Shown here piece after piece: positions 38,201 through 46,656 of a stretch of 49,248 nt of DNA. The notes under the pieces are model-generated. The model had not been told where the DNA came from. It saw only the letters and a list, made by a program, of their open reading frames with translations, and did no database searches. Positions within the stretch are counted from its first letter, which is position 1. Each line of letters starts with the position of its first letter. The DNA is from a virus: positions 1 to 49,248 of IMG/VR virus record IMGVR_UViG_3300030329_000459, one strand, 5' to 3'. A program made the translations under genes and the position numbers.

Positions 38201-39106
38201 TTTAGCTCTGTTTGCTTTAAATATTAAATCAGATTCATCTAATTGAGTTTCATCTGCAAACTTATGTAAAGAATTTCTTACTTCAGGAGAAAACTTTTGA
38301 CCTAGTTTAGTAGGCACAGCTCCAAAAGCTCCACCTAAAATGCCTCCCATAGCTGCACTTAACCCTATGTCAGAATAATCCATACCATAGCGTAAATCAA
38401 TGCCGTCTACGTCATCTCGTTCTTGTCTAAGGTATTCGTCCATTCCAGCCCATATAGAGCCTTCAGCAGCTCCTAAAGTACCGTAGTATTTAACTTGATC
38501 TTTGTAATACTTTTGAAGAGCTTGTTTTCTAGCTAGTTTAGTTTTAACTAAAGCTGCTCCTTTTTGGACAGGTTCTATTTTTTCTTTTTTAGCAACAGCC
38601 AATAAAGGTTTACTTTGAGCAAATCCTTTACCTACTTGTTTTAAACCCATACGAGTTGCTTCACCTAATGCTGCTCTAGTAGCTACTGAAGCTCCTCCAG
38701 TTAAAGGAATAAACATAGCACTAAGAATAGACATAGGATCAGTAACAATATCAATTCCTATATCTCTAGCAGCACTAAGGTACTGTGACATGCTTCCTGT
38801 ATCTGCTTTATCAAATCTTTGTTTTAAATATCTATAATCTTGTTTTTGTTGATCAGTAAAATTAGGAAGTTCTTTAAAAGCTCTATTAGCTCCCGATGCT
38901 AAATTCCAATCTGCATCTCTAAAGTATTCGTATAAATCATCAACATCACTTTCTTTTTCTCCTAAACTTTGAAGAAAACGTGAAGCTATGTTAATATAAT
39001 TATCATCATTTTCTAAATCATCTAAATTTTCTCCTCCTAAAGGACTTCTAGAATAAGATGGATTATACTCTTGACTTGCTAATGCAGATGGAAGTTTAAC
39101 TGCCAT
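32258..39106 (-). CDS. Giant internal virion protein with metallopeptidase-like and SLOG domains
   Basis: This 2282-residue protein is the likely gp16-like core protein, ejected with DNA. N-terminal ~1120 residues are helical with hydrophobic stretches (DPMSILSAMFIPLTGGASVA; a membrane-like helix near 1000, VGSVALLMTGVAAGL). The middle is charged and disordered (~1130-1340). HERAH at 1775-1779, within FIIFHERAHNRIKR, fits a zinc-peptidase HExxH. Residues 2011-2129 form a YspA/cpYpsA-type SLOG (YAcAr-like) domain: VIVAGGRDF, VSGKAKGADSLG, EYPAQWQKNG, KRNIKMADNADMVVAFWDG and SGTEHMI. It has no visible N-terminal transglycosylase. It may modify host targets after entry. Between the domains there is a partial repeat (SQKEIDFVNA, TQEKIDFINE). 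Confidence 0.85.
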   Translation of the reverse strand: MAVKLPSALASQEYNPSYSRSPLGGENLDDLENDDNYINIASRFLQSLGEKESDVDDLYEYFRDADWNLASGANRAFKELPNFTDQQKQDYRYLKQRFDKADTGSMSQYLSAARDIGIDIVTDPMSILSAMFIPLTGGASVATRAALGEATRMGLKQVGKGFAQSKPLLAVAKKEKIEPVQKGAALVKTKLARKQALQKYYKDQVKYYGTLGAAEGSIWAGMDEYLRQERDDVDGIDLRYGMDYSDIGLSAAMGGILGGAFGAVPTKLGQKFSPEVRNSLHKFADETQLDESDLIFKANRAKDIFIANTIGKPTTRLMTISKYSPTLQKLLTTFRYDTYKGIEDIDLEAVRKGDEPITRSYKETADDYEGRYMVAYEDAVRPLLKGKKLTKKDEQILTELMRSKEAQDIFEEQIVDADRIKKVKELFPNASIDHIKTYAAVRNLSNRVLGDGQKVGIYRQALKAGPNAWFPRRWKWSVVDEDRDELAKIMVDSNAVVVDDNIALELIDESNRENLSNLISLENNIVDLIDNTKNKNYEDIIQIARSYNIDIPKEGDIELAAVTFGKQLTEARNAKRELINTIPSSRRLTDEKYKAANNVIDEMLGKKDLLHQIDGDTLGTILPSSFSPRNLFMLDDKDIAKFIDDDFDLLMRDYFSSSARLYARKQLFGANVDEFKERFIDDIRDELKAAGGSLKGKDAEELVKIYEYATGLNQQGFNSNVANTLSDYSKLSQQLAHLPLATLSSFTEMLIPLTRVDADIYAKGVGKAFKNASTSFYDNTKKLLQDDHNLGREEAHREMHRVMLGLEQAIAQRIDSLAGEGVQSPLARKIQNVFFKGNLLSQWTRTVQLAAFTMGKDMITRNLRIVKNLEAKGIKNLTKGEKRKLDDATLQLYDLNVDINRGKTWIDRGESKYHKISEDRFTGMKKWDDFYENHIMKGAARFANEVILDPSKAAVTRPHAQQHPVGTILFQFLGYPTAFTNTVLKNYYTQIKRNPVTGTAKVGSVALLMTGVAAGLNAIRSNGESLEKEPNEIILDSVSRWGGLGFGEYIQNIRKNQEIGGGTLGSVAKGISGPIVGDVVDSILYRKGPNEFLMTNMPGYSALDMASSGIKAVTGDETDIKGNLKSLAREQDYIIDVGLGLRKPREPINPYTSATKFIRDELKAAKGYAEGGTVDEEIKGISKNPSTKIDKMTGVPYSEQAGDIIEDREEFVRGGFARLLKENLPSILNLSSKEIDEDPRLSYTNKLFLNQKDIEEDPLDDFTGLTIEQGPEEQLRIRNLVLDDSEFKDDYVHIRNPEADERTLMPRVTPMEYKEDEIGSNLYNYKGTPYNEVTSNDVLLRASRSLDYEGDIPNAPFLLVYDDKFLNVFQNLETRKALNSIRKDYEKELEQIKQIDNLDTKYPEFDSTYFAQKILSKYNDKFSNILLNEGYDVIGYFPKSQTNLSKELTDIQGSYIIDKILTAKGTEDKSKSVKDALGRYSPEELQELLSSESMSRARRDKEIKDTYETIERVNPATNQTFKQRIKLPEEIKAEYERDKDIPLEVFKREETGYEDLVGPTDPEIDDPVTRMAEPVYKVTDGIRRKRSYILLNPEAQLINLHKTAKPSQKEIDFVNARPTQEKIDFINEGNVTNLPVKAITNILDNEKTFHMVSTASSATDMGQIISYHPLTNKFLRDVRNSIDIGSDLPIEEFTAESFNVAEASISPSGMIRMDLEGPYGIINRIKTGRIKTKFKALLKEGQYSREDADTSYFNIGNTGNPKEDYKEVIDFIIFHERAHNRIKRKPNEDPYDYEKRINQVAIAKLEQQATYENLVDLLNKQSKTEDVKYVRMDTFGGQEIPVLYKNVYTKENVVNLVKNNAGEPSKLWFHPLDNNILNPLARHWRLLNIEDQDILDRLEPDTIRKYIEEQDEIKLHKHEANKNRFVKDVYQRLGDEGQVEEEIELGRGKLGLADVAEELDRNLQMEKRYDDLVPEKSAILYKKGRTWTRTPPPYIEGKGSKQFKDPSKDKMKVIVAGGRDFKDVDLLSKELDSLFKNNKDITIVSGKAKGADSLGELYAQSKNLKVDEYPAQWQKNGKKDNQAGFKRNIKMADNADMVVAFWDGKSSGTEHMIQTAKQKGLKLKIVRTDPFGKSIQQKQISRMEPEEIKPLTIPSKKQARVTVLKNTEGLNEEEINLISDAWVASETGGAYGNSEPLKKYVKNNLPFSQGLGTQAFIQDLIKEFTASPNVRGKLAKALRRKTKVKPIGNIPYKDFNQGSLVKVLRTKKINGGLLNRLKRKVV

Positions 39107-39109
39107 TTA

Positions 39110-41626
39110 TTATTCACCAACCATATTTCTTATAGTTTTTTTAGCTTGTCTATAAGCTTCAGGAGTATAAAATCTAAATCCACTTTTATCTGGATTTTCA
39201 TATGTAGTTTTAATTTGCATAGCTTCAGTTAATTCATCATATTTTTCTTGATAATCTTCTAAGTCTAAATTTAAATCTTTGTAAGTTTTACTTACTGTAT
39301 CTGGCAATAACTTTCCTGTTCTTAAATTTCGTCTTTTAGGAAGCTTATTTAATTTATTTTTAGTTTCTTCTATTCTATTTTCCAGCATTGTTTTTACTTG
39401 ACCCGCTTGAGTTTGAGGAATTAAAACAAATTTATTTTCTTTCCATGCAATTCTATTAGGAGAATAAGTATCTATTAAATTTTTACTTATTTTATTAATA
39501 TTTCTAATAGTATCTTTTTGATCTCTTTCAGATATATTTTCATCTTGGTTAAGCATATTAATTAATTCTAATCTAGAATTGTTTAATTTAACAATAGCTT
39601 CTTCAGGATCATCAGCAGCTAAATTATCTATTTCTTTTCCATAATTACTTGTATAAGAATAGCCATCTTCTTCATCATATTTAAAACCTAAAGATGCTAA
39701 AGTTATTTGATTAGCATCTCTTTGAACTTTAAGATTTCTAAAATAAGATTGTGCTTCTGGCTCATTAAATATTTTTCTTAAAGTAGATTCTCTAGGCCCT
39801 GCACTAGCATCAGGATGAAAAACAATTTTTCCATCTTTTATACCAACATCTTCATTTATAGCATCTGATTGTAAAACAAGTTTGTACATTCGATCTCTAT
39901 CTAAATTAATTCCACTTGATAAACTTTCTATTTTTTTATTTTCTTCTATAAACCATTGAACTCTGCCAAGCATATTTCCAAAAAATATGTTAGCACTTTT
40001 ATCTCCTTTTCTTATAAGTTCAGCAATTTCTCCCATCATAGGATTTTGTTCTTCTATAGATTTTAATGTTTTTTCAACTATAGGAATCCTATCATCAGAA
40101 AGTTCTTTACCGTCAAAATAAGTATAATCAAGCATAAATATAGCTCTATCTTTAAAAGGAATAGATAGTAATTGATTTATTTCTTGTCTAGTTATTAAAT
40201 TTGATTTTTGTAAATCTTCTAAACCTTTAACATTTAAAGGTAATCCATTACTTTGTAATTGTGAAACTACATCTTTTTGAAGATTTAAATTTTGCCTAGC
40301 TATATTAGGATCATACTGCATATTTATTCGTTGAAGTTCTTCTTGCTCAGCTATTTTTGCAATAAAAGAAGAAATTATAGGATCACCTGACATTTCTGAA
40401 GCAGCCATAACTTTATCAAAAGAATTTTTTTGTTCAGGAGATAATGTAGCTCTATAATCTATTCGATTTTGTCTTGTATTTATTTTGTGTAATTCTTTTT
40501 GAGCAGGTTCTAATTCATTTATAGCTTGCATAGTTTCAATATTACTTCTGTAAGCTTTATCTATATAAGAATATTTAATTTCTTTTTCTTTGTCAGATAA
40601 AGTATCATCTTCATAAACTAATCTTGTTCTAGTTGCTTTATTTTTCCTAGCTAATTCAAGTCCTACTGAAGGATTAATCATGTTAAAAAATAATCTATCA
40701 GATATTTGATCTAATTCATTTACAGGAATTTTTCCATTTACTTGCTCTACAGCATTTAATTCAGTTTCTAATTCTTTTAATTTTGCTGCCTTTACTTCAG
40801 GATGCATAAGCTGTAAAATTTCTAGTGTATTTCTATTCATTCTATATACATCAGACATTGTATGATTTTTTAAAGCATTCCTAGATTCTTGAATATTGTT
40901 TGCACCTTTTAAATCATTTATAGCTGCTGCATTATCTCTAACAGAATCAGAAATAAACATTTTAGTATATTGATCAAATCCTGATACTTTTCTATTTAAT
41001 TTTTTTTCAGTTTTACCAGTAAATAAATTCAATAAAGAAGCATCTTTAATAAAATCAGAATTTAATTTATTTTGTTCTAACTGTGAAAAATGATATTCAA
41101 GATTTGGCAAATCAATTTTTTTACCTGTCCTTACTCTTTGTATGATATTATTTAATTCATCTTGATATGCAGTATTAATTTTTTCAATTCCTTCAGGAGA
41201 AAAATAACCATTAGAATTAGCTAAAAAATCTTTTCTTGTTGGAAATTCTCCTGCTTTTCCTGTAGCTACCATATCTTGATGAGTATTCATAACTTTTTGA
41301 TGAATAGAATCTCCTATAGCTGCTTCAACATGCCCCATATTAGTAAGATCAATTCCAGTTAAAGCTTTAGTATAAGGAGCCATTTCTTCTTTTTCACGTT
41401 TTAATTCTGATATATCATTTCTAGCTTTTCCCATACTAATCCACTGTTCAATAGAATCTTGGTCTGCTTTATCTAAATATTTATTTCTTTTAAAATTTCC
41501 TATAAGTCCAAGAGCTATGCTTGTTGCCATTAAAGAATTTTCTATTGTTCTTTGTTTATCTCTTCTACCTTGGTTAGCACCCATTACAGTATCTATTATA
41601 GGCCCTACTCTATCAATTATAGACAT
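39110..41626 (-). CDS. Large internal virion protein (gp15-like position)
   Basis: 838 residues, almost entirely helical and charged, with few Cys or membrane segments. It begins MSIIDRVGPIIDTVMGANQG and contains repeated coiled segments (ISELKREKEEM, LKELETELNAVEQVNG, IEETKNKLNKLPKRR). In T7-like phages the protein before the gp16-type giant is gp15, which forms the ejected trans-envelope channel. This call is by synteny. CTAGGGAGATCATAA lies before the ATG. The gene is strongly A/T-rich. Confidence 0.75.
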   Translation of the reverse strand: MSIIDRVGPIIDTVMGANQGRRDKQRTIENSLMATSIALGLIGNFKRNKYLDKADQDSIEQWISMGKARNDISELKREKEEMAPYTKALTGIDLTNMGHVEAAIGDSIHQKVMNTHQDMVATGKAGEFPTRKDFLANSNGYFSPEGIEKINTAYQDELNNIIQRVRTGKKIDLPNLEYHFSQLEQNKLNSDFIKDASLLNLFTGKTEKKLNRKVSGFDQYTKMFISDSVRDNAAAINDLKGANNIQESRNALKNHTMSDVYRMNRNTLEILQLMHPEVKAAKLKELETELNAVEQVNGKIPVNELDQISDRLFFNMINPSVGLELARKNKATRTRLVYEDDTLSDKEKEIKYSYIDKAYRSNIETMQAINELEPAQKELHKINTRQNRIDYRATLSPEQKNSFDKVMAASEMSGDPIISSFIAKIAEQEELQRINMQYDPNIARQNLNLQKDVVSQLQSNGLPLNVKGLEDLQKSNLITRQEINQLLSIPFKDRAIFMLDYTYFDGKELSDDRIPIVEKTLKSIEEQNPMMGEIAELIRKGDKSANIFFGNMLGRVQWFIEENKKIESLSSGINLDRDRMYKLVLQSDAINEDVGIKDGKIVFHPDASAGPRESTLRKIFNEPEAQSYFRNLKVQRDANQITLASLGFKYDEEDGYSYTSNYGKEIDNLAADDPEEAIVKLNNSRLELINMLNQDENISERDQKDTIRNINKISKNLIDTYSPNRIAWKENKFVLIPQTQAGQVKTMLENRIEETKNKLNKLPKRRNLRTGKLLPDTVSKTYKDLNLDLEDYQEKYDELTEAMQIKTTYENPDKSGFRFYTPEAYRQAKKTIRNMVGE

Positions 41627-42238
41627 TTATGATCTCCCTAGTAAACTTTCTTCAGAAGTATTTTCTTCTGGAGCAGCTAATAAACTTTCTTGTTTTGGAA
41701 CAGGCATTTCTTTTATTTGTTCTAACACACCTTCAGGAACACTTTCTTTTCTTACTGGAGGTATACTTATTCCATTAAAAAATGTAGCTTCTTTCATAGA
41801 ATCTCTAAGATCTTTTGTTATAGCTATTTCTTCTTCGTCATCAACTTCATCATTTTCACCATCATATAATTCATAATCTCTAATTTCTGCTCTTTCAGAA
41901 ATAGCCATTAATATAACCATTAAAGGTTCTGCAAGAAGTAACATAAGATCAGATTTCCATTTTCCTTCTCTCCATCCTTTCTCTAACATTATTTGAGCTA
42001 AAGTAGCTATAGAAAATCTTTTTGATGCTAATAATTGAATTAAATTAGTAAAAGCATCTTTATCTAATATTTTATCCATAAAGTATTCAATACCATCTTC
42101 CACTGTAACGTACTCAGGAGGACTTTCCCAAGCATAAGAAGTATCAGGATCATTAGTTAAAGATTGACCGGGAATAGGTCTTTGAAAAGGAGATATCTCA
42201 TTTACAATGTCTTCATCAATTAAAGGTTGTTCTGCCAT
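41627..42238 (-). CDS. Virion-associated protein of 203 residues, unknown
   Basis: Acidic, Pro-rich ends and a helical middle with a hydrophobic segment (LMLLLAEPLMVILMAISERA at ~97-116), which could be a buried helix or membrane contact. The C-terminus is low complexity with repeated ESLL (KQESLLAAPEE, SEESLLGRS). It sits between two large virion proteins, so it is probably a small core protein, perhaps like T7 gp14. No family is recognised. Confidence 0.65.
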   Translation of the reverse strand: MAEQPLIDEDIVNEISPFQRPIPGQSLTNDPDTSYAWESPPEYVTVEDGIEYFMDKILDKDAFTNLIQLLASKRFSIATLAQIMLEKGWREGKWKSDLMLLLAEPLMVILMAISERAEIRDYELYDGENDEVDDEEEIAITKDLRDSMKEATFFNGISIPPVRKESVPEGVLEQIKEMPVPKQESLLAAPEENTSEESLLGRS

Positions 42239-42257
42239 ATATTATTTCCTAGTTTAA

Positions 42258-43811
42258 TTATCCGTACATAACTGGATCTATATGGCCCATACTAACATCA
42301 TTATGACCATAAGAATGTGTAACATTATTTTGCTGATTTATTGAATTCATATAGCTCATATAATTTGAACCTTGATAATCTTGAATATTATTGCTATACA
42401 TATCAGTAGTTACTCCTGAAAGAGTATTATCAGTATAAGCAGTACCTCTATTTGCCATATCTTGAGCTACACTAAGAGTAGAAGGACTCATTTCTCTACC
42501 TTCAAATTGAGGGCTAGCAAATTGAGAAGCTACAGTATAACCACCTATACTTGCTGTTCCTACTCCTACATTTCCTCCGGGGCCAGTATAGCCTCCTCTA
42601 GTTAAATCAGATATAGAAGTATCTGCTATGTATTCTCCTACATTACCTGCTCTACTTAACAAACTATCTCCAGCTTTAAAAGCTTCTCCCATACTTTGAT
42701 ATTGTCTAACTCCGGGAATTTCACTTGCTTTTGTTAAATCTAATTTAGTAGGATTTAAAAAACTTTCACCTAAAGTAGATGTTCCTTTGTCAGCTATAAA
42801 CTTAGTATAATCAGTTCTAAATGTAGGACTAGTAAAAGATTGTGACCAATTCTTTCCGGGGCTTAAATAATTTTGTACCGTTACTTGTTGTTGAGCCAAT
42901 GATAAATCATTAAATTTTGGAATACCTTCACCTAATTTTATGTAGGTATCTTTTAATGTTGATTGACTTACATTAGAAAGAGATCCTTCACCTAAGCCAC
43001 CTTCAATATTCATTTTAGCTGTAAGCTGAGAAACTCCTCCTTCTTGTTTTCCGATTTGAGCAAATGTTTCTGCACTTTCAGTTAGGTTACTACTTATTGC
43101 AGATTTTTTAGAAGCTGTAACAGCAGCTTCAAGATTGTTTACAGAAGCTTTACCTACATCTGATACAGAATTAAATATTGCATTAGGCTCAGTAATTTGT
43201 AAATTTTTTGCTAATCCATCAGCTACTTTTAAAACATCTGCTCCACTGTTAATTGTAACTACGGCTTCTTTTCCTAGTACATTTCCTAATCCTGCTGCTA
43301 CATCTGCTCCAGCTGCTATTTCTCCCGCAGCTATACCTGCTCCTGTACTTGCTCCTCCTAACAAAGAAGCTCCGCTACCTGAAACAGCTGGTACTACTCC
43401 TCCTGCAATACTAGTACCACTTAAAGCTCCTGCTGAAGTCCCTGCTAATGTTGTACCCGGAGCAGCTACAGCACCTGCTGCGGTTCCTAAACTTCCTGCT
43501 GCTGTTCCTGCTAATGTTGTACCCGGAGCAGCTACAGTACCTGATACGCTTGTTAGAGCTGACCCTAAACCAAGAGTAGGACTAGTTGCTGCCGCTGCTG
43601 TTTGAGTAGCTGCTGCCGCTGTTTGAGCTACAGTAGCCCCTGCTGCTCCTGCTCCTGCTCCTGCTCCAAAAATAGCTCCTCCTACAGCAGGTAAAGCTAT
43701 AGCTAATAAAATAGTTCCTAATATTTTACCTATTTTAGATTTAAAAAACTTTTTAAATCCTTTACCTATTTCTCTAAACCCTTTAGCTATTCTACTAAAA
43801 AACTTTTTCAT
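42258..43811 (-). CDS. Virion protein with membrane-active N-terminus and Ala/Gly repeats
   Basis: 517 residues. The first ~30 are a strongly basic amphipathic helix (MKKFFSRIAKGFREIGKGFK, FFKSKIGKI), then a hydrophobic helix (GTILLAIALPAVGGAIFGAG). A long Ala/Gly/Thr/Ser low-complexity region (~55-170) has duplicated PGTTLAGT units. The rest is ordinary globular sequence, ending HSYGHNDVSMGHIDPVMYG. The N-terminus looks membrane-inserting, as for an ejected T7 gp14-like channel protein. AAGG precedes the ATG. Function is inferred from order and composition. Confidence 0.72.
   Translation of the reverse strand: MKKFFSRIAKGFREIGKGFKKFFKSKIGKILGTILLAIALPAVGGAIFGAGAGAGAAGATVAQTAAAATQTAAAATSPTLGLGSALTSVSGTVAAPGTTLAGTAAGSLGTAAGAVAAPGTTLAGTSAGALSGTSIAGGVVPAVSGSGASLLGGASTGAGIAAGEIAAGADVAAGLGNVLGKEAVVTINSGADVLKVADGLAKNLQITEPNAIFNSVSDVGKASVNNLEAAVTASKKSAISSNLTESAETFAQIGKQEGGVSQLTAKMNIEGGLGEGSLSNVSQSTLKDTYIKLGEGIPKFNDLSLAQQQVTVQNYLSPGKNWSQSFTSPTFRTDYTKFIADKGTSTLGESFLNPTKLDLTKASEIPGVRQYQSMGEAFKAGDSLLSRAGNVGEYIADTSISDLTRGGYTGPGGNVGVGTASIGGYTVASQFASPQFEGREMSPSTLSVAQDMANRGTAYTDNTLSGVTTDMYSNNIQDYQGSNYMSYMNSINQQNNVTHSYGHNDVSMGHIDPVMYG
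43441..43537 (-). repeat. 31-bp direct repeat inside the Ala/Gly-rich gene
   Basis: The same 31-bp sequence, beginning CCTGCTAATGTTGTACCC on the plus strand, occurs at 43441-43471 and 43507-43537, 66 bp (22 codons) apart. It keeps frame and encodes the repeated VAAPGTTLAGT. The identity at DNA level suggests a recent duplication. Confidence 0.9.
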
Positions 43812-43821
43812 ATGTAGTACC

Positions 43822-46191
43822 TTATGTCAAAATCCTAATTAATGCGTTAATCTGATCTCTAAGTGCTGCTGACCAACCGCCTTGTTCATATGCTTTAGCA
43901 TCTGCTCCTAAAGCACCTACAATAACTGAAGCTGCTCTTTGTTCTTCTGCTTCATATGCTTTAAATTCAAAGTCTGCTTGATCTCTCATTTCTTGATTTA
44001 AAAAAGACATAGATTTAACAGTCATATTAAATCCATTCATAGCATTTTGTAAATTAACAGCATTTTGAGTGGCTGTGTTTATTTGGTTTGTTTTACGATG
44101 ATAAACTACATCGGCAGCTTGTACAGCCGCAGCATTTGCAGCATTCCATGTATCCCTCCTTTGTTTCATATCAGCATTAAATTTATTTATGTCTTGAGCC
44201 ATAGCTGCATTAGCTTTACGTCTATCAAGCTCTCTATCAGCTTCTCTAGCTGTGGCAGCATTTTCTTGATTAGTATTAAATTGAGCCATGTTATTTACAG
44301 CAGCAGCATTAGTAATTTCTATTTCTTTTTGAATATTAGTCATAAACATATCTACTTTATTTTGTTCTGTAGTATTTAAAGATAAAGCTGTATTTATAGC
44401 AGCTTGATTGCTTAACATTCTTTGATTTTCGATTTGTGCTTCTGTTATATTTGCTTGTTGTTGATTAGCTAAATTAGCCATATCAAGTTTTAAAAATGCA
44501 TTAGCATTGTTTATTCTAGCTTTAGTTTGCATATCTGCTTCAGCTATGTTAAGTTGTGAAGTAATAACAGCATCTTGAACTGCTGCTTGTTGTCTGTTAT
44601 TAGTTTCAGTTAAAGCTACTGTTTGAAAATATTTAGCATTAGTTACTGCTGCTTGTTGTTGAGCATTAAAGTTTGCCATGTCCATATTAAATACATTACC
44701 AGCATATTGAACTGCTCTTTCTTGAGCCATTGCTGCATCTTGCATAGCTGCTTTAGCTTCTATATCTTTAGACTGAGATACACTGGCTTGTATTGCTTGA
44801 GCATTAGATTGTGCAATAGGCATAGCACTTTGTATAACAGCATTAAATAATGCATCACGACCTACTGTAGAAGCACTCATGCCTCTTTGAGCTAACATTT
44901 GATTAACAGCAGCTATTGCTGGTTTAGCCCATGCAGGAGGATTACCTTCTTCCATACCTTCAAGAAGACCTTCTATTTGAGTACTTACAAGAGCTTCTTC
45001 AGGTAAACCTTCTATTACACCTCTTTCTTCTTCAGAAAAATCTAATACTCTATCTTCTAATGCTGATGGATCATTTCCTATTTCTTTAATTTCATCTTCT
45101 GATAAGCCAGCATTTCTTAATTGTTTTTTATATCTAGTAATCTTTCTTTCTGAAAGACCTGCTACTTTTACTACTTCTGCTTTAGCTCCGGGGCTTAGTT
45201 TACCTGTTACTTCTTTAACAAGTGCAGCATTAGCTTCAGGATCATCTGATCTAAATTCATCTGCTACTGTAGCTGCTGTAATATCATCTACACCTTTAAC
45301 TTTAACTTTGTCTACATCTACAGTAGATTCATCTGAAAGGTCTTCTAATTGTGCTGCATCAACATCTGCATCTTCATCAACCATAGCTAATTCATCTAAA
45401 TCAACTTGAGCAGCTTCTTTAGGTTTTCCTGTTACAGGATCTATAGTTACATCTTTAGCTTTTTCTACATCTTTTACAGTTTTAACATCTTCATCATCCA
45501 TAGCTTTAACTTCTTCAGCTTCTGGAGTTTTAGTAGGTTCAGCTACTGTAACAGGATCTTTACCTGTTATTTCTTTAGCAGATTCATATTTAAGTTTAGT
45601 TCCTGCTTCTTCAGATATATCAGCTAGTTTAGCATTATCAGGAAGTTCACCTTTAAGACCTTTAGCTAATTCTGTATCATATGTTTTAAGTCTTTCTTCT
45701 CTAGCATCTTTATCAATAATACCAGTAATAGGATTATCTGTAGGCTTAGGAATTGGCTTTTGTTCATTTCCTGAACTAGATCCTTGATTATTACTCACAT
45801 TTTCACTCCCTCTAGCATCCTCAGAAGATAATTGATTATTTCCTTGATCATCTTTAGTTACATCTCCTTCACCTTCCATAGTTTCATCTACACCACTGTT
45901 TGTCTGAGATTGTGTAGCTTGAACATTTTGAGGATTTTGAGTTGTTATTAAATTAGCAGGACTTTGAGTAGTTGCAGCGTCATCTGTATTATAATTTAAT
46001 TCTGCGGAAGCTTCATTATTATTTTGAGCTGTATTTTTTCTTCTAGGTATTTTTCTCCCACCTCTAGCTCTGTCATCAGTTAATTGAGCGGGTCCTCTAC
46101 CACCTCTACGAGCATTAACACGACCACCAGCTTGATAGTCTGCTCTAGGCTTTCTATATCTTTGTCTTGTAGATTGTCGTGCTTTACTCAT
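43822..46191 (-). CDS. Large repetitive helical virion protein
   Basis: 789 residues. N-terminus is very basic (SKARQSTRQRYRKPRADYQ, then RGGRGPAQ). Residues ~50-330 are acidic low complexity (many D, E, T, V). The last ~350 are helical with a recurring Asn/Ala/Gln pattern such as DMANFNAQQQAAVTNA, KLDMANLANQQQANI and AAVNNMAQFNTNQENAAT, indicating ~11-15-residue helical repeats. Such proteins are common in marine phage structural clusters. It may form a rod or core. A link to the basic tail of the capsid is possible. Not assigned to a family. Confidence 0.7.
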   Translation of the reverse strand: MSKARQSTRQRYRKPRADYQAGGRVNARRGGRGPAQLTDDRARGGRKIPRRKNTAQNNNEASAELNYNTDDAATTQSPANLITTQNPQNVQATQSQTNSGVDETMEGEGDVTKDDQGNNQLSSEDARGSENVSNNQGSSSGNEQKPIPKPTDNPITGIIDKDAREERLKTYDTELAKGLKGELPDNAKLADISEEAGTKLKYESAKEITGKDPVTVAEPTKTPEAEEVKAMDDEDVKTVKDVEKAKDVTIDPVTGKPKEAAQVDLDELAMVDEDADVDAAQLEDLSDESTVDVDKVKVKGVDDITAATVADEFRSDDPEANAALVKEVTGKLSPGAKAEVVKVAGLSERKITRYKKQLRNAGLSEDEIKEIGNDPSALEDRVLDFSEEERGVIEGLPEEALVSTQIEGLLEGMEEGNPPAWAKPAIAAVNQMLAQRGMSASTVGRDALFNAVIQSAMPIAQSNAQAIQASVSQSKDIEAKAAMQDAAMAQERAVQYAGNVFNMDMANFNAQQQAAVTNAKYFQTVALTETNNRQQAAVQDAVITSQLNIAEADMQTKARINNANAFLKLDMANLANQQQANITEAQIENQRMLSNQAAINTALSLNTTEQNKVDMFMTNIQKEIEITNAAAVNNMAQFNTNQENAATAREADRELDRRKANAAMAQDINKFNADMKQRRDTWNAANAAAVQAADVVYHRKTNQINTATQNAVNLQNAMNGFNMTVKSMSFLNQEMRDQADFEFKAYEAEEQRAASVIVGALGADAKAYEQGGWSAALRDQINALIRILT

Positions 46192-46302
46192 TTACTTTTC
46201 CTTTTTAGATTTAACCTTCTTATCAGGTTTCTTTTGTCCTAAAGTAACCCTCATCCATTTCCAGATTTCTTCTCGTTGTGTCTTATTCTTCTTTTTCGTC
46301 AT
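46192..46302 (-). CDS. Very basic peptide of 36 residues
   Basis: Begins MTKKKNKTQREEIWKWMRV and ends Lys-rich (KKPDKKVKSKKEK). The ATG overlaps the end of the holin-like gene by 20 nt, and the stop lies next to the next start. GGAATGACG context gives a modest ribosome site. Likely a real small protein but function unknown. Confidence 0.5.
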   Translation of the reverse strand: MTKKKNKTQREEIWKWMRVTLGQKKPDKKVKSKKEK

Positions 46303-46468
46303 TCCTAAATATACTCCTTACAGTCTGTGTTTCATAAATACGGATACAAGTCCATATTAATGTTGCTAAGGCTGCTAAAGGAGGTAACCAACCCATCAAC
46401 GCTGAAGCAGTCGTGGATACTGCTAATACATCTACCCCTGACTTAACTGCTTCAGTGTCTAATGCCAT
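46283..46468 (-). CDS. Small membrane protein, holin candidate
   Basis: 61 residues. Hydrophobic segment GVDVLAVSTTASALMGWLPP and ALATLIWTCIRIYETQTVR, then a charged tail (RNDEKEE). This layout (GWLPPLA.L..L.W..IRIYE) is familiar from small holin-like proteins of marine T7-like phages. GGAGAGT upstream. Located beside another small membrane gene, next to fibres rather than the endolysin. Confidence 0.65.
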   Translation of the reverse strand: MALDTEAVKSGVDVLAVSTTASALMGWLPPLAALATLIWTCIRIYETQTVRSIFRNDEKEE

Positions 46469-46471
46469 TTA

Positions 46472-46642
46472 CTACTCTCCTTTATCCTTTGCTAGTCCTA
46501 CATTCAACGCAATCATATCTATAAACTTATAAGCCTTTGCAACCCATTCATCGTCTTTAGGTGTAGGGGTTACTGCTGCAACTGCTGAAGCTAAAGCTAC
46601 TGCTGCTGTTACAATGTTGAATATGTCTACTATTATTTCCAT
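46472..46642 (-). CDS. Small membrane protein, second holin-like candidate
   Basis: 56 residues. Begins MEIIVDIFNIVTAAVALASA, a single hydrophobic helix to residue ~24, then TPTPKDDEWVAKAYKFIDMIALNVG. The motif TPTPKDDEWV..Y is one I know from small marine phage membrane proteins. AAGGAGAAAACATAA precedes the ATG. May act with the adjacent 61-residue membrane protein. Confidence 0.65.
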   Translation of the reverse strand: MEIIVDIFNIVTAAVALASAVAAVTPTPKDDEWVAKAYKFIDMIALNVGLAKDKGE

Positions 46643-46656
46643 TTATGTTTTCTCCT

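Noticed and set aside
43135-43605. 156-codon plus-strand frame opposite the Ala/Gly-rich virion gene
   Set aside because: It is the antisense of a GC-richer repetitive Ala/Gly/Thr region, which lacks stops on the other strand. The whole block is minus and no promoter or ribosome site is seen.
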